This document shows, piece by piece, positions 12,931 through 25,474 of a DNA stretch of 64,000 nt. A program made the position numbers and the translations under genes. The first letter of the stretch is position 1, and every line of letters begins with the position of its first letter. Source of the stretch: Chamaea fasciata (lineage: Eukaryota; Chordata; Aves; Passeriformes; Sylviidae); the NCBI GenBank assembly GCA_029207755.1, contig JARCOQ010000006.1, forward strand, positions 18,698,890 through 18,762,889. Reading direction: 5' to 3'. The notes under the pieces are model-generated. The model made no database searches, had not been told where the DNA came from, and saw only the letters and a list, made by a program, of their open reading frames with translations.

Positions 12931-15900
12931 ATTCAGGTTGTTCTTTTTATTACAACATAGTTTGTAGTGCATGGTCCCCTACACTTTTGCTCATTAATAT
13001 GGTGATGTATTGACTAATGCAAACATTCCTGTACTACTGTATGATTTTCATCTCTAGCATATTTAGCAGATTTAGTCTTTGGCAACTAAATGTAAGTAGA
13101 ATGATACTTGCACCTTTTACTCCAGAAAACCAGGAGTCAAACCAGCAGAAACTGCTAATGCATTTACAGACGTGTAAATTACCAACATGGTTTCAAGTCT
13201 GGAGTATTTTGATTGTGAGGGACTGAAGTGAAAATATGGCACAAAAGAAAAATGCTTTGCAGAAGCCATCAATAAGTAATGACTTTTTAAACAAAAATTC
13301 CAGTTTGTTTGGATTCGTTGCCACTGAGATATACTTCAAAGAATGTTCTAAGCAGAAAGTTTAAGTGTTGACAGATTTCTATATATTATATATGGAAATT
13401 ATAATTTAAATATAATTATTAATTATAAATTGATCTATTTACCATTTTTCCAATTGTTCAAGATTTTCATTTTTCTGAATTGTCATCTAGAAGATTTTTG
13501 AAAGGGTGTGAAGTCAGAGTAGTGTAGGGTAGAATTAAGCAGTCAGAAAGGGATATTTTAGAAAATGTTAAATGTATTTTAAATAACTAGCAAGTGGAAT
13601 AGTTTCTGGGTTAGAGTTGCTGCTTAGAATCATGGCACAGCAGTAACTTAGACAGTGAGATGGAGAAATCGCTTACACTTGTATCTACTCTGAGTTCCAA
13701 GGAAAAATGTGGTTTCTATAGCAACTGCCACATTACACTTATGCACACTCTGGAATAGATTAAATTGCTGAAAACCTCAAGATTTTGTTTGACTCTGTTG
13801 AGAACTGCAGCTAAATGTACTGAAGTTACTTAATCAAAGGTATGTTAGTGTGCATATTCTTACATGTTACTTATTGAAACTTTGGCTTGTTACTTTAGGT
13901 TAGTTTTTTTTGTAGCATATACTCATTCAAAATCGCTTTGAATTAATTTACTGTTCATGAGTTCATTTACTGTTTAGGTGGAATCCATTTGGCTGTATGT
14001 ATATATAAGATAGACACTGAAAGTGTGAAACATACTGTAAAAAATTTCCTGCCTTGAGATATACCCAAGAGGTTTAGAAAATCAAAGTGTTTGTTACTCT
14101 AAGAAGTTTGTCTGGAGACCATCCTAATATTTTATAAAAAAATTAATCATTAAGCACTATGGCAGCAAAAAGCAAGTCATGTGTTTTGTTTTTGGTGGAA
14201 ATTCACTCTGTGGGCTCCGTGCAGTTGTTCAACAATTGCAGGTAAAGTCATCTAACATAAATCCATTATTTGAACACAATTTCATGCTTTATGTTATAAG
14301 TGCTTAAACACAGTGATCTGGAGGAGTGATGATTTATGCCTTTCTGATATGTTTAAACACTTCAAAAGTTTAATGACTTAAAATGCAGGGAAATTTTGCT
14401 GCAAATATTTTTTGGATGGTGTTCATGCAGAAGAAAATACAAACTAAACATAGGGTGCAGCTGTAGAAAACATTCTTTGAACAGCTGAGATGCCACAACA
14501 TGTCGTACTGTGCTAGGAAAACAATAGATAGTTTTGAATTGGATGCCTTTTGGGCCTCCCTGAGCTGTGACTTCTGACAGAGAAAGTTGATATTGTAGTA
14601 GACATGTCTAGAGGAATTTAAAACTGAAATCCTGGGATTATATGCATTTGTATGTGGTAGTAGATGTTTCTGTTGTAATTCTAGATCATTTCATCTTTTC
14701 TAGGGAGTTAATATTTTAGCACTATGCTTGCTGTTGATTCTTCCCTCTGCCTAATGAACAGTTTTTGTTTTCTCCTGCTGCCTCTGTTCTGGACTTGCCC
14801 TGCTGGGGCAGGGAGCAAAGCACCTGGCAGAGTCAGGGTTTTTGGTTCCTTTGGTGCTGATTTTGTTCTAATGTGACATGGAAAACTCTGCCTACTTTGA
14901 ATGTTTACTTATTTCTCCCTCTCAGTTAGATTTCCCAAAGTCTTCAGTTTGTGGCAGCCCCTCCAGAAAGCAACTGGGCATGGTTCTTTTAAAGGTCTGA
15001 GTTTTCACCTGACCTCCTTACTGGTCACCTACTACCCTTCACTTTCTAAATTTAACTCTTTCTTTAGAGATCATTTTTCATTTTTACGTGTCCTTTGCAA
15101 ATCCTGACAGTCTCTAAAGCTTTACTTTGTTCAGATATTCTATCTTTATTTTATCTTTTTTTTTTTTTTTTTTTTTTTTTTTTGCCAGTGTTTCTTATTG
15201 ATTTATTTAGCGCTTTGGTGATTATTTGGTGACACGACAGTGTGGTACTTTATTTTCTGTTCATTGCTCAGAGTTTTTGACTGAAGTAGCACTTTTTTCA
15301 ACCGTTCAAGGTAATTCCTGTTTTTCCTTGAGAGGACACAGAAGTCTGGTGCTGAAACATTAGCAAGTCTTTTATAATGAGTGACAGTTATTTAATTTAC
15401 TTTCTGTACCTGATACAATAACTCTTACAGCTTATTTGAATATGTTATTTGGTATTTTACATAGAAGTACTGTATCATTTTTTTGTAACATCCTTACTTG
15501 TAGATTTCACAGCACCAGGTTATCTAGGATTGCAGTTATTGGCTCTATATGTTTATGAAATACATTATCATAAATATTCATGATTTCTTGTGTGTATTTG
15601 ATATCAGTTTGCAATGTTAATCCTGCCTCATGACCAACTTCCATCATGACAAGTACAAGAAATATATTCTTTCCTACTTTGTGAGCTTCATAAATGAAAA
15701 CCTTTGAATTACACACAATGTAATTTGCCTTGCTTTGTCCCCTATGGTATTTGTATCAATACCTTGTCATTGAATTTTCATAGGAGCTACATTTTTTTTC
15801 CTTGTCAGGTAACCTGGGTTCTGTCTTCTTTGTCCTAAACTGTCACTTTATTCTTTTGTTACCCACTTCATTTTATCACCTTTGAAAACTGGTTCCTGTG

Positions 15901-16840
15901 CTGCCACTTCCATGGCAAAACACATCCTTATGCTGTGTTGGTGATGGTTGGACTCCGAGTGATTATTTGAAGGTGGGACACTGTTATTGTTTAGAGTACT
16001 AGGGAAATTTATAAAAGAGGAAAATGGCTTCTAGACAGAAGGAGGCTGTCTTCTACTCTTTTCACTGTAAATCCAGCTGAAAGCAAAGCGTGTATAAAAC
16101 TGCCACACACTGTGGGGAAACTATTCCCTGTGTGCTTCATTCACTAGGGTTAGTTGTTATTTTTTCCCCCACACTTCTCACTCTTACTCAATATTAAAAT
16201 ATAGGTTTGGCTATAGTAATACTGTTATATATTCATGTGAAAATGTGTGACATCCAGCTTAGTTTGCTGAGGATGACTTTCTGAGCAGACACAGGGATAC
16301 AGCTGAGAATTACAATTAGCTGAACATTTCTGCTCAGTTTTATTGATTATAGGCATCAAATGTATTTTTATCTGTATTTCCATTAATTCACTTTTTGCTC
16401 AGTTCCCATAACCAGATTGCTTTGAAATTAAGGATAATTTTTAATGCACAAAATACTTGAAGAAAAATGCCTACTTACTACTTTTATATTGATGATAAAT
16501 TCTCAGTATCAAATGAGAACATTTTACCACTAAGAAGTCCTGCAATTTTGTATATCCCAGTTTTCATTCACTATTAGCAACATTCATATTAGTCAGGACC
16601 TGTCAGCTCTTTAACAATTTGCTTTACCTGTTTTTTAGTTACAGTAAAAATCTAGCTCAGTTTATCCTGCAAAACTTATTTTGCTCCCTTGTATTGATAA
16701 AATTATGTCCAAATTTTGTTTGCTACAAATTTTCATTTCTAAATACATCTGGGGATGCAAAAGTTGAGAAAACAATTAGACATTCCAAGAGACTCTTAGA
16801 AAGAGTCTAGACTATAAACAGGGCTTATAAAACAAAGCAT
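12931..16840. other. Unique A+T-rich noncoding stretch
   Basis: No gene is recognised. The stretch includes a very A+T-rich, partly self-complementary patch at about 13378-13440 (many TATA/ATTAAT steps) and the T tract listed separately. Open frames at 13017-13226, 14901-15107, 15507-15716 and 16619-16810 are short and unlike known proteins. The 14901 frame follows a fair acceptor-like TCTCCCTCTCAG (14915-14926), but I see no good donor after it. Confidence 0.55.
15156..15183 (+). repeat. Poly-T tract, 28 T
   Basis: An uninterrupted run of 28 T lies after TTATC and before GCCAG. I see no recognisable retroposed body or flanking direct repeat. It may be a simple mononucleotide microsatellite or an old poly-A tail read from the other strand. 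Confidence 0.95.
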
Positions 16841-17881
16841 GTTTTAGTACACAGGGCGATGAGGATTGGGGCTGTTAAAAGGTGTCCTCTGTGAGAACAG
16901 CCCCTGGCTGTCCCTGTGTTGCTCAGAGTCAGTTTCAGCTTGCTCTGAAATGGACCCACCACTGGTCAAAGCTGATCAGAGCAGTCATGCTCATGGTGTC
17001 TCTGTATAAATGCACTTTAGAAAGAGTAAAAAATGCTGCACAGCAGCTGTGAAAAAGAGAACTGAGACATGAGAAAAAAAAATGTTGAAACATCCCTGCA
17101 GACAGCAAGGTCAGTGTAGGAAGGGGAGTAGGTGTTAACTGGTGCCAGAGCAGAGATTCCCCTGCATCCCAAGGAGCAGAACATGGTAGTGAAGGTTAAC
17201 CCCCTGCAGCCCATGGAACACAGGGGTGGAGGAGATATGCTGCAAACTGCAGCCCATGGAGTCCCAGGCTGGAGGGAGTGGTTATGTCATAAAGGAAGCT
17301 GCAGCCCAGATGGAGTCCACACCAGAGCAGGTTTGCTGGCAGGAACTGTGGCCTGTAGAGAAATCACACTGAGCAGTCTGCTCCTGAAGGACTGTGGTCT
17401 GTGCAAAGAATCCATGCTGGGTCACTTTATAAACAGCTTCAGTCCTCAGGAAGGACCCACACTGAAGCAGGTTGGGAAGAGCTGGATCCTGTGGGGAGGA
17501 CCTCATGTTGCCACTGGAGAACAGTGTGGGGAGGAAGGAGAAGCAGAGATGAAAGTTTATTATGGACTGACCACAACCCCCACTCCTTATCCCACTGTAC
17601 CACTGAAGAGAGGAATAAAAGAGGGAAGTTGAGCCTGGGAACAAGAGGGTGTGAGGGCAAGGCATATTTAATTTTTTTTTTTCACCGTTCTAGTCTGTTT
17701 TTAATTGGCAGTAAATCAAATAAGTCTTTTCAAACTAGAGTTGGTTTTATGTGTAGCAGTTTCCTGTCCTTATCAAGCCATGAGCATTTCCATCGTATTT
17801 TATCTCCTTGTTTTGCTGAGGAGTGGGAATAGAGAAGTTTGGTGGGCATCTGGCAGTCAATCAAGGTTAACCCAGTGGACA
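16841..17881 (+). mobile_element. Avian endogenous retrovirus solo LTR (ERVL-like), nearly full length
   Basis: From memory of bird genomes, this about 1.04-kb block follows an abundant avian LTR family in order: an upstream segment with CTGTGAGAACAGCCCCTGG (16889-16907) and ATGGACCCACCACTGGTC (16949-16966); a TATA-like TATAAA at 17005-17010; an AGCAGAGATTCCCCTGCATC stretch (17149-17168); repeated short modules built on GCAGCCCATGGA (17208-17219 and 17251-17262) and on ACACCAGAGCAGG or ACACTGAAGCAGG; GGACTGACCACAACCCCCAC (17563-17582); and a 3' end with TTGGTGGGCATCTGGCAG near 17839-17856 and AAGGTTAACCCAGTGGACA. It starts with TG and ends with CA, as LTRs do. No internal retroviral genes follow, so it is a solo LTR left by recombination between the two LTRs. 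Stop-poor open frames inside (17132-17632 +, 17282-17665 -) are artefacts. The family name is not assigned, and no convincing target duplication is visible. Confidence 0.85.
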
Positions 17882-20800
17882 TCATTTGCTTGCAGTGTTG
17901 TAAGAAGTAGAAGCTATCTTTGGTTGATGGATTCCTCATGTGTAGAAACACAGTTGTGTTTTCTATAATTCCAGTGTTTATTGTTGTACCATTTACAATG
18001 CCCTATGATATGCTGACAGCAGAACTACATGTAGAGCTTCCCTAAACCAATTTTCAGTAATTTGGGGAACTGACACTAAATGAAGTGCATGTAACTGTAA
18101 AGGCAGGGCATCCTCCTGTATTCAAAATTAATTTTGAAAGATACACAAAGGAAGTACCTTCCTTTCTCATTCTAGGAAGAATTTTTTAGCACAGAACTGG
18201 TAAGTGGAAAATTATAATTCTTTTATTGGGTTGTCCACTTAATCTACTTTTTCCTGGCTAATCATTAATTCTTTTATCTCTTACTGATCTGTTTATCAAC
18301 AAATTACAATCTTTTCTTCCACTGATATTCTAGATACCAAAGTGTAACATTGCAAATTCACCAAGGGCAAGCAAAATTAGTACAAGATATGTGAGGCTTA
18401 GAAAAAAGGAAATGGGAAAGAAAAATGAAAATACAATGGGATGAGGTAAGAAGAAAAAGAACAAAGGTAAGTACTTAAATATGAAAGGGACAGGGAGTGA
18501 GAAGGAAGAAAAGAAAAATATTCTGAAGTGATAAACAGTAGTTATTGACTTAATGAAACAGGTATATCTCTGAGTGTACATGCAGGTATGTGTCTAGAGG
18601 ACTTCTGAAGCACCTGTCAGCTGAATTTTTAGAAAAAAACTGTAGTGATACTTCAGCCATCAACAAAGGTCCTACCCAGATGCCACAAATGAGTGTTTTC
18701 TCTGCAGTTTGTGGCTTCTTGGTACCTGTGGTAGATTAGCTCTCACTTAAAATTGGCTGTTAAGATTTGTGAATCTTTAAAGGACTGGTTGCAGGGGTTA
18801 ATAAAACGATACAGGAGCTGTTGAAGAGTCTTTCAAACTGTACAGAAAAAAAATAATAATCTGGGCAGAGAAATAGGGTGATTTCTGCTGTGGAAGGGAT
18901 TACAAGGGAGGCAAACATCTGTAATGAACTTGAGTGAGGAAAACCTTCAGCCCTGTGTGCCAAGAACTGTGTCAAGGATCTTGGTAAAATTAAAAAAAAC
19001 CCCAAACATTCATTCAGAGTAAATGACTAGAGAGGTATTACCAAACCATAACAAAGTGCATATGCTACTTGGGAAAAGGCTTTCTTAAAAGTTGCATGGA
19101 GACCTAGTATGTGACAGAGTTGAGGACTGCTTTTTGGAATAGCATTCCATCTTTTTGGTGTAGGACTTAATCCATGTTTTGTAGACAGGCTCCTGCTACT
19201 GTTTCCTAATTCAGCGGCCATCTCTTGCAGCCCTATTGCATCTTCCCATTGTTTTGTATTTTTGAACAAGGATGAATACTGGTTCTGCCAGTGCTAATGT
19301 CTGTGAGCTCACATTGTGTTTTAATCATCTCTGACCAGGAAAATTATTCACACTGCAGTTTTTTCTTCACATTTATGCTTATCAGAAAGACTAAATACTT
19401 CATCTCACACTCAGATAAGGAACTTGAAAGTGCTGCACTGTCTTGCTGACAGTACTGCTGTCCTAGAATCTTTTAGCACAACTGTAAGTATCAACATGAA
19501 CATACAGATATTACTTCAACTGAGCATGCTTTTTTGAGTAGGAAGAAATCGCAGGTTTTCACATACAGATGTTCCAACCTACTCCAGTGTCAGTAGTGAT
19601 TTTCCTTCATTTTTCACATGTATACCTAGTAATGAAAACTGTGGGTTCAAGACTGATTGATCTGCCAGGCCTTTCTTCACAGAGCTCCTGAATGATCCCT
19701 CCATCTGTATGCAAAATGACCTTTGAACAACTGCTTTTCATTAGTTTTGAGTTTTTTCGATGCATACACATTAGATGAGTATTAGGATGTCCTAATTAAT
19801 CATTCAGGGAGGTAGGGGAGTCTAGTTATTTACATTACTCAGACTCCTAAGTAGAAAGACATCTCCTTCCCCATTTCCTTGTAAGTTTGGTCCCTGTCCC
19901 TTGCATTCCTTGTCCCATTCCCATTTCTTTCAACTTCAAAAAATTATTGAAAAAAATTTTTCCCCCCAAAGTGAATGAGAAACTTTGAAAGTAGCCAATT
20001 TCACTGGAGCCACTAAATTAGTATACACTGGACCTAAATCTCTCATCTCTGGCATAATTCTGTGGCTGTTAACTGGGATATGTGTGCTAGGTGTTGGGGT
20101 ATAAACAACAGGTTTTTTCAGTTCATGATGTGTGATACTTTCAGCTTGGAATGTTAATATTTTGTTTTGGTATGGTTTTTATAATGGAACGCATTACAAT
20201 AAAACCTTTCATAGGCAAAATGCTGCAACAGGTATTTGCAGTTAGATAATATATGACGTAATATAATGATGCATTACATAGTAGAAGAGAAAGAACAAAG
20301 TAGACTTAATTAAAAATGTTCATCTTTCAGCAGGAGCAAATGTTTGCTTTCTCAATATCACGTTCTGTGGATTTCTTTTGGATTTTTTTCCTTACTTTTC
20401 TTATTTTTAGGAGCTATGCTAGTTCTATTGTACTAATACCACATTCTATGGTATTCTCTAGGTATTTCTTGGCAAAAGTGCTGTGTGTGACTTACAGTCA
20501 GCAAGTACACATAAGATTGTAAAACTTCAACAAAGCAGAACAAATATCACCAAAGACATAATTCACATGGAAAATATTTTTTTGAGATTTTTAGGTCAAT
20601 GTTACAACTTGTTTTATTTTAGAGCTTTTCAAGTAGATGCTGCAAGGATTATTTTATAATGTAAACATTTTCCCCTTTTCCCAAACTGATTTTATTCAAG
20701 TTGGTTTTGCTTCTGTATTTTTGGGATGTGCTGAAGTCATGGATGTAGTCCTGATCTGATTGAGTCATATCATTGATTAGTTTTAGTCGGATAAGGGTTA

Positions 20801-22689
20801 AGTATTAAGGTTTCTTACTATATTTAAACTTCTGCAAACTATGTGTAAACAAAAAACAGAGTTTTTGATTGAGTGGTCCCAACAGCTTAATGTGATTTTC
20901 ACTTGCATACATGAAAGGCAAGTCATAAAATTACAGACGGGAACGATGGAGAGAAAAATAAGGAAAGCTATGTTTGAGAGTAAATGAAATTAGTCAGAGC
21001 ATTGTGATTCTAGAAGAAACTAAATGATGCCATAATTAGATCAAGCCAAAACATTTCAGGAGAAAGGCTTTTAAACCCACAAAACATATTGATTTATTAT
21101 CTTAATGCATTTGATAAATAGCTTCAGAAACGATAGAAGCAAACAGCATGATTCAACAAAGCAAACATATTTTATTTCTTCTCCCAAAATAAAAAAATTG
21201 TGATATTTAGCTTTACACCAAATGAAATTTTGAGATTAAACTCTCCCAATAAAAACATCCAACACAAACAAAACACTTTTTTAAAATTGGCTGAAATGCT
21301 TAGGCGAAGCAAATGCCATCAGAGGGAGGCAGACTAAAAAGAGATCTGAATTTATTATAAAGAACTGTAGTCATACCCAGAGGTGGGATGTAGTAATTTG
21401 TGACATTTATGCTTTTTCTTCTTCCTAGTCATTGATGCCTCTGGGTTTACACTGAAAATAATGCAAGGAGAGTCTATCAATATGGGTAAGTAAGTGAAAA
21501 AAACCAAGTTGTCTTCGGTTAAATGTGTAGGACCAATATTGTGAGGATGTAGTTTTTTTGTTAAAACTGTTCCAGGGCACAATCAGACGTGTGTGGATCA
21601 AAGTTCATGTGATAAGATTAATACTAAAAACTGCATCCTATCCAAAGTATATTTTTCCATAAACTTATTTTCATGCAAATTTAAACTGTTATGGGAGATT
21701 TAAGCTCTTTGTCTATATGAAAGCTGATAGTTTACACAAATTGTTCTGAAAGTCATGATTACACATTACTGGATGTGAAGCACTGACTATGTAGTCAGAA
21801 AGGTTTTCTCTATCTAAAGCAGATAGAAGATGTATCATAGTTCTATACATCTTAGAATTCTAAGAACACAAATAAGAAAAGAAGTGGATGGCTAACAGAT
21901 CTTTGTTTAGAAAAAAATAGACTGAAAATGTTATTCAATTCTGAATAACAGTCTGAATAACGGACTCAAATTTATTGCTGCTCTGATTCAGCTATTAAAA
22001 ACCCCACTTATCCACAATACAAGGTGACACAGTAATGCATTTATAATATTCTGTGCTACCATTATGCTTCCAAGTTTTGAATGCTAATAGGGTTATCTCT
22101 TGTTTGCTCAATACAATGTACGTGTCCTAGTTAATACTATGTGTAGTGGTCCTGTTGTAATTTCAAATGCTACTTGTTTGTAATCAAAAAGGATTTTCTA
22201 TTTATGTGCATTTCCTGGCGACTGCTGATTTTTTTTTTTTTGTTTTGCTTGTTTGCTTACTGAGAATTGATTTCTTCAAAAGCTCTCATCTAAGTCCATC
22301 CCTTGACCAGTCTGACTGATCCAAGCAGATCAAGTTGTTCCACATGTCACTTTAATCCCTGGTGAAGAAAATTTGCTTGACCAAAGAAGACAGTAGAAAA
22401 TTTCAGTAACTTAGAGTTGCTAAGTGAGCAACAAAAAAGCAAATGAAATTCAGTGTTAATAAATACATACTGAACTTAAAATTAAACCTACTGGTGCACT
22501 TTACAGCATTCGAAGTCAAGAGTATTGCTTGAAGAAAGGGAGAAAAATAATTATAAGCTGTTCAGTTCACAGCTACAGTCAGGAAAGTTAGCACAATTTT
22601 GGGACACATATGAAGTAGGGTGAAGAATAGTAAGAGATTATTATAATACTTTTTTGAGTCCATAGTGGGAGTTCTTGTATAGCACTGTG
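17882..22689. other. Unique A+T-rich noncoding stretch
   Basis: No gene is recognised. It contains a strongly purine-biased patch (about 18396-18520, mostly G and A on the + strand), which makes the minus-strand frame 18330-18581 rich in Phe and Leu and is not evidence of a gene. Frames at 18760-19005, 19027-19269 and 20316-20522 are unremarkable. The exon-like interval at 21429-21485 is listed separately. Confidence 0.55.
21429..21485 (+). other. Small exon-like interval, 57 bases (hypothetical)
   Basis: A near-ideal 3' splice site (TTTTTCTTCTTCCTAG, 21413-21428) and an ideal 5' splice site (GG|GTAAGT, donor 21486-21491) bracket 57 bases. Two of three frames are closed. The third is open throughout and would read IDASGFTLKIMQGESINM with one-base overhangs, so both introns would be phase 1 and the exon could be skipped without a frame shift. 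I recognise no protein in it. It could also be a noncoding RNA exon or chance, since splice-like pairs this close are expected now and then in 64 kb. Confidence 0.28.
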
Positions 22690-22955
22690 TGCAGGGCTTT
22701 CCACCACGTCTCAGAGAGATATTAACCATCTATAAGGAAATTCAGAGAAGGACAATGACAATTATAGAGAATCTGGAACCCCTGTAATGGAAGAAAATTG
22801 GGAGGGTTTTCCTTGGAAAGAAGATGAGTAAGTGGGGACACAATGAAATACACAGAATACTGAATACTGTAGAAAGATTAAGAACAATTTTTCCTCCTCT
22901 TTTATAATACAAGACAAAAAAGGCATTATTGAGAACATTTATTTACTTATATTTA
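22690..22955 (+). mobile_element. Ancient CR1/L3-like LINE fragment
   Basis: The block follows the order of the CR1/L3 3' region with heavy divergence: AATTCAGAGAAGGACAATGA (22739-22758), then TCTGGAACCCCTGTAATGGAAGA, corresponding to the CTGGAGCACCT...ATGAAGA stretch, then TTCCTTGGAAAGAAGATGA (22810-22828), matching the CCTGGAAAAGAGAAG stretch, then TTTATAATACAAGACAAAAAAGGC (22901-22924), matching the L3-type ATAATACAAGAACTAGGGG segment. It is older than the other CR1 pieces here. Edges are approximate, and the identification rests on motif order rather than close identity. Confidence 0.6.
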
Positions 22956-23010
22956 GAATAATAGAAATGTAAGGCAGGATGTAGCCCTCCTTACATAATT
23001 ATGCAATAAC

Positions 23011-23046
23011 TATCTTCATAAATATCTTCATAAATATCTACATAAA
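23011..23046. repeat. 12-bp tandem repeat, three copies
   Basis: The unit TATCTTCATAAA is present three times in a row. The third copy has one change (TATCTACATAAA). It has no known function; this is a small minisatellite-like slip product. Confidence 0.85.
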
Positions 23047-25130
23047 ACCTAAGCAGCATTAGGGTAACCTATTCCACAAGGACTCGAACCTGCAGAGACA
23101 GAGATCTATGTGCTGTAGAGAAAACAGTTCAGGGATGTATGTAATAAAGATGGTCAATTGAAAGCTGATATTTTTGCCCCCATGCATAAAGTAATTAAAT
23201 GGGAGAACTATAATACAACAGAAAATGATAGGACCAAACATTTAGCAAAACTAAAAAGAGTATTTTTAAGCATGTTTATAATTTTAATCATGCAATATAA
23301 AGTCATTACAATTAATTCTAAAAACTTAGTAAAGCATATTATATCTTATTTCAGAGCTTAAACTTATGTCTAATGATATGAGACCAAGATGAAACTTTGT
23401 ATAGATTGGTGTAGATAATTTTCAGTCTGGAATGATTTTACACTTTCCTGTGAAACAATTGCATTGGATGCAATTAAGAGATCATTAAGATTTGATGGAC
23501 CTTGGTGTGATCTAATATTTTGGTTCAAATGCTTCTGTATTAGTAAATATGTTGCATCTAGCTCTGGTAAAGCAGTAAAGAGTTGTTTTGAAGCAAGCTG
23601 CGGAGAGCAGAGAGTGTTAAGCTTGCATCATTAGAGTGCAAAATTGCTTCAAACAGGCATTTCTGATGTAAAGGAATTTTAGTCAATGCACAGTTGACTC
23701 ATGTATGGGGCTGTGAGTTGGGTTGCTTAGAGAGACATGGTAGTTACAGGGCCTAAAGTGTTATTCAACATATTTTCACTGACTGTAAAAAATGTTTTAG
23801 GCAGGAACAATTTTTACTGAGCATCTATTTCAGTAAAAAGTAAAGTGAATTTTTGCTTTGCTTCCTATTTTTGTTGTTAGTTTTAAAGTACCTTGACAAG
23901 TATATGCAAAAATATGTAGGGTCAGACCCTGGTGTTCATTATAAACAATTCCCCTATCAGAGAAGTGGGATAAATGTATATGAGACATTTTAAAGGCTGT
24001 TTAATACTACAGCATGCAATACTATGAATGAAAAACTCTTGGCTGCTGGAAAGCATGTTTGAGCTGTGTGGAAAGCTGTAAAGTTTTTTCTTAGGAGATA
24101 CAACCCAGATTTTGTTTTGGTTTTTCCATACATAACCTATTAAAATCTCACACTAAACATCTTCTTGCTGAAAGCATGGATGTGGAGAAATTAAAGCTGG
24201 GTAAGCTGGTGTGTGATCTTAGAATGCATTAAAACTTGTGCACTGTGTTAATTTATCTACCCTACAGTAAATATACAGGCATCCTTTGTTTTTATTAAGA
24301 CTTGTCACAAATTCAGAAGCTGTGTATTCAGATATGTATCACAGATAATTCCACTGAAATTTTTCCAATAACTTTTTTCCGTGTTCACAGATTTAATTTC
24401 GGGGCTTTCAATACCTCTTGAAAAACAAATGTAAAACATAGTACACCTATTGTAGCTTTTTTAGCATAGAGAAAATACTCTGGATTCAGTAATACTATTC
24501 ATGACATCGAGAATATTCCAATTTCTCTGGTACACAGGGTAAAATGAACCAAAAAGAGAGATGCTGTTTTAAGGAAAACAGGATGCAATTTCATCAGTGT
24601 TTCTGAGAACATTGGAACACGCAAAGCTGTGAATGAGAAACTTAGCTTCCCAGTTGGCAACCTATTGATTAAAAGAGCAGTTCACTAATGAGATAACTAG
24701 AAGAAACCAAAGCCAAAAAAGCCTACACAACCAAATATGCTGACATTGTTTAACAATGAGCCGGTTCACACAGGAACACTGGAACTTTGCTGGTTGAGGG
24801 AAAATGGCTTTACCTTCGCTTGATTTATTTTTTTGCCCTCTGTAATATATTATGTAGCTTTATAGCTAGCATAGTATTTAGGCAGTGTCTTTAATCAGAT
24901 CCAATTATACTGTTTCGACATAACTGAGTAGCTGTGTTTCAAAGCATTTGTATGCTACATCTGCAGGTAGTTGACTGTTTCTTCTAGGCAAGAGGAGTAT
25001 AGGGTACTGCATAATTTTTGAGAAGTTGATTTCCATGGCAATATAGAGAAATTTGACTTGTGAGTACTGAGGCCATTCATACATTAGTTTTGCTCTCTGC
25101 TCTTTGGTTAGCTAGGAGGCTCTATCTCAC

Positions 25131-25474
25131 CTTGACAGATGCTTGTTGCTCAGTTGCCACACCTTTGTTGAGTCTCACATGGACTATGACAACTTGAACA
25201 GAAAGCTTTGGAAAGCCTGTGAGCTTATAGGGCTCTTTATATCTGCATGTTTTCTTAAATGACTCTGTTTTCTCTCTGTCCGGACTTCCCATTAAACACT
25301 CACAAAAAGTTACTTTAGAGTTGCACATAGACAAACATATTCCCAAGTCTGCTGTAGCTCTGTTCTCTTGATTGTCCAAATTGTGAAATAGGGAGCAAGC
25401 AGCTAGGGCTCTTGTATGCCTAGATGTGACCAGAATATGGGCCAGGATCAGGAGCCAGGAAATGCTACTCCATG
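25131..25474 (-). other. Minus-strand exon-like interval, 344 bases (hypothetical)
   Basis: Read on the minus strand, an acceptor-like TCCTTAAACTTCAG ends at 25475 and the following 344 bases are open in one frame (114 codons after a two-base overhang). The frame ends exactly at AAG|GTGAGA, a strong 5' splice site (donor at 25130-25125), after which it meets a stop at once. The frame runs through LLILAHILVTSRHTRALAACS, a hydrophobic stretch of signal-peptide character, then a Cys-containing segment and ends VATEQQASVK. A second strong donor-like site, CAG|GTGAGT at 25505-25500, lies just upstream and could end a preceding exon. I recognise no family. The acceptor is weak in pyrimidines, and a stop-free run of this length can occur by chance. 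Confidence 0.25.

Noticed and set aside
17132..17832. Overlapping frames of 166, 143 and 127 codons on both strands
   Set aside because: They lie inside the solo LTR, which is stop-poor and G+C-richer. Solo LTRs do not code for protein.
23080..23090. tRNA B-box-like GGTTCGAGTCC on the minus strand
   Set aside because: The surrounding sequence does not form a T stem of five pairs, no A box lies at the right distance, and no acceptor stem is visible. A fragment of a tRNA-derived SINE cannot be excluded.
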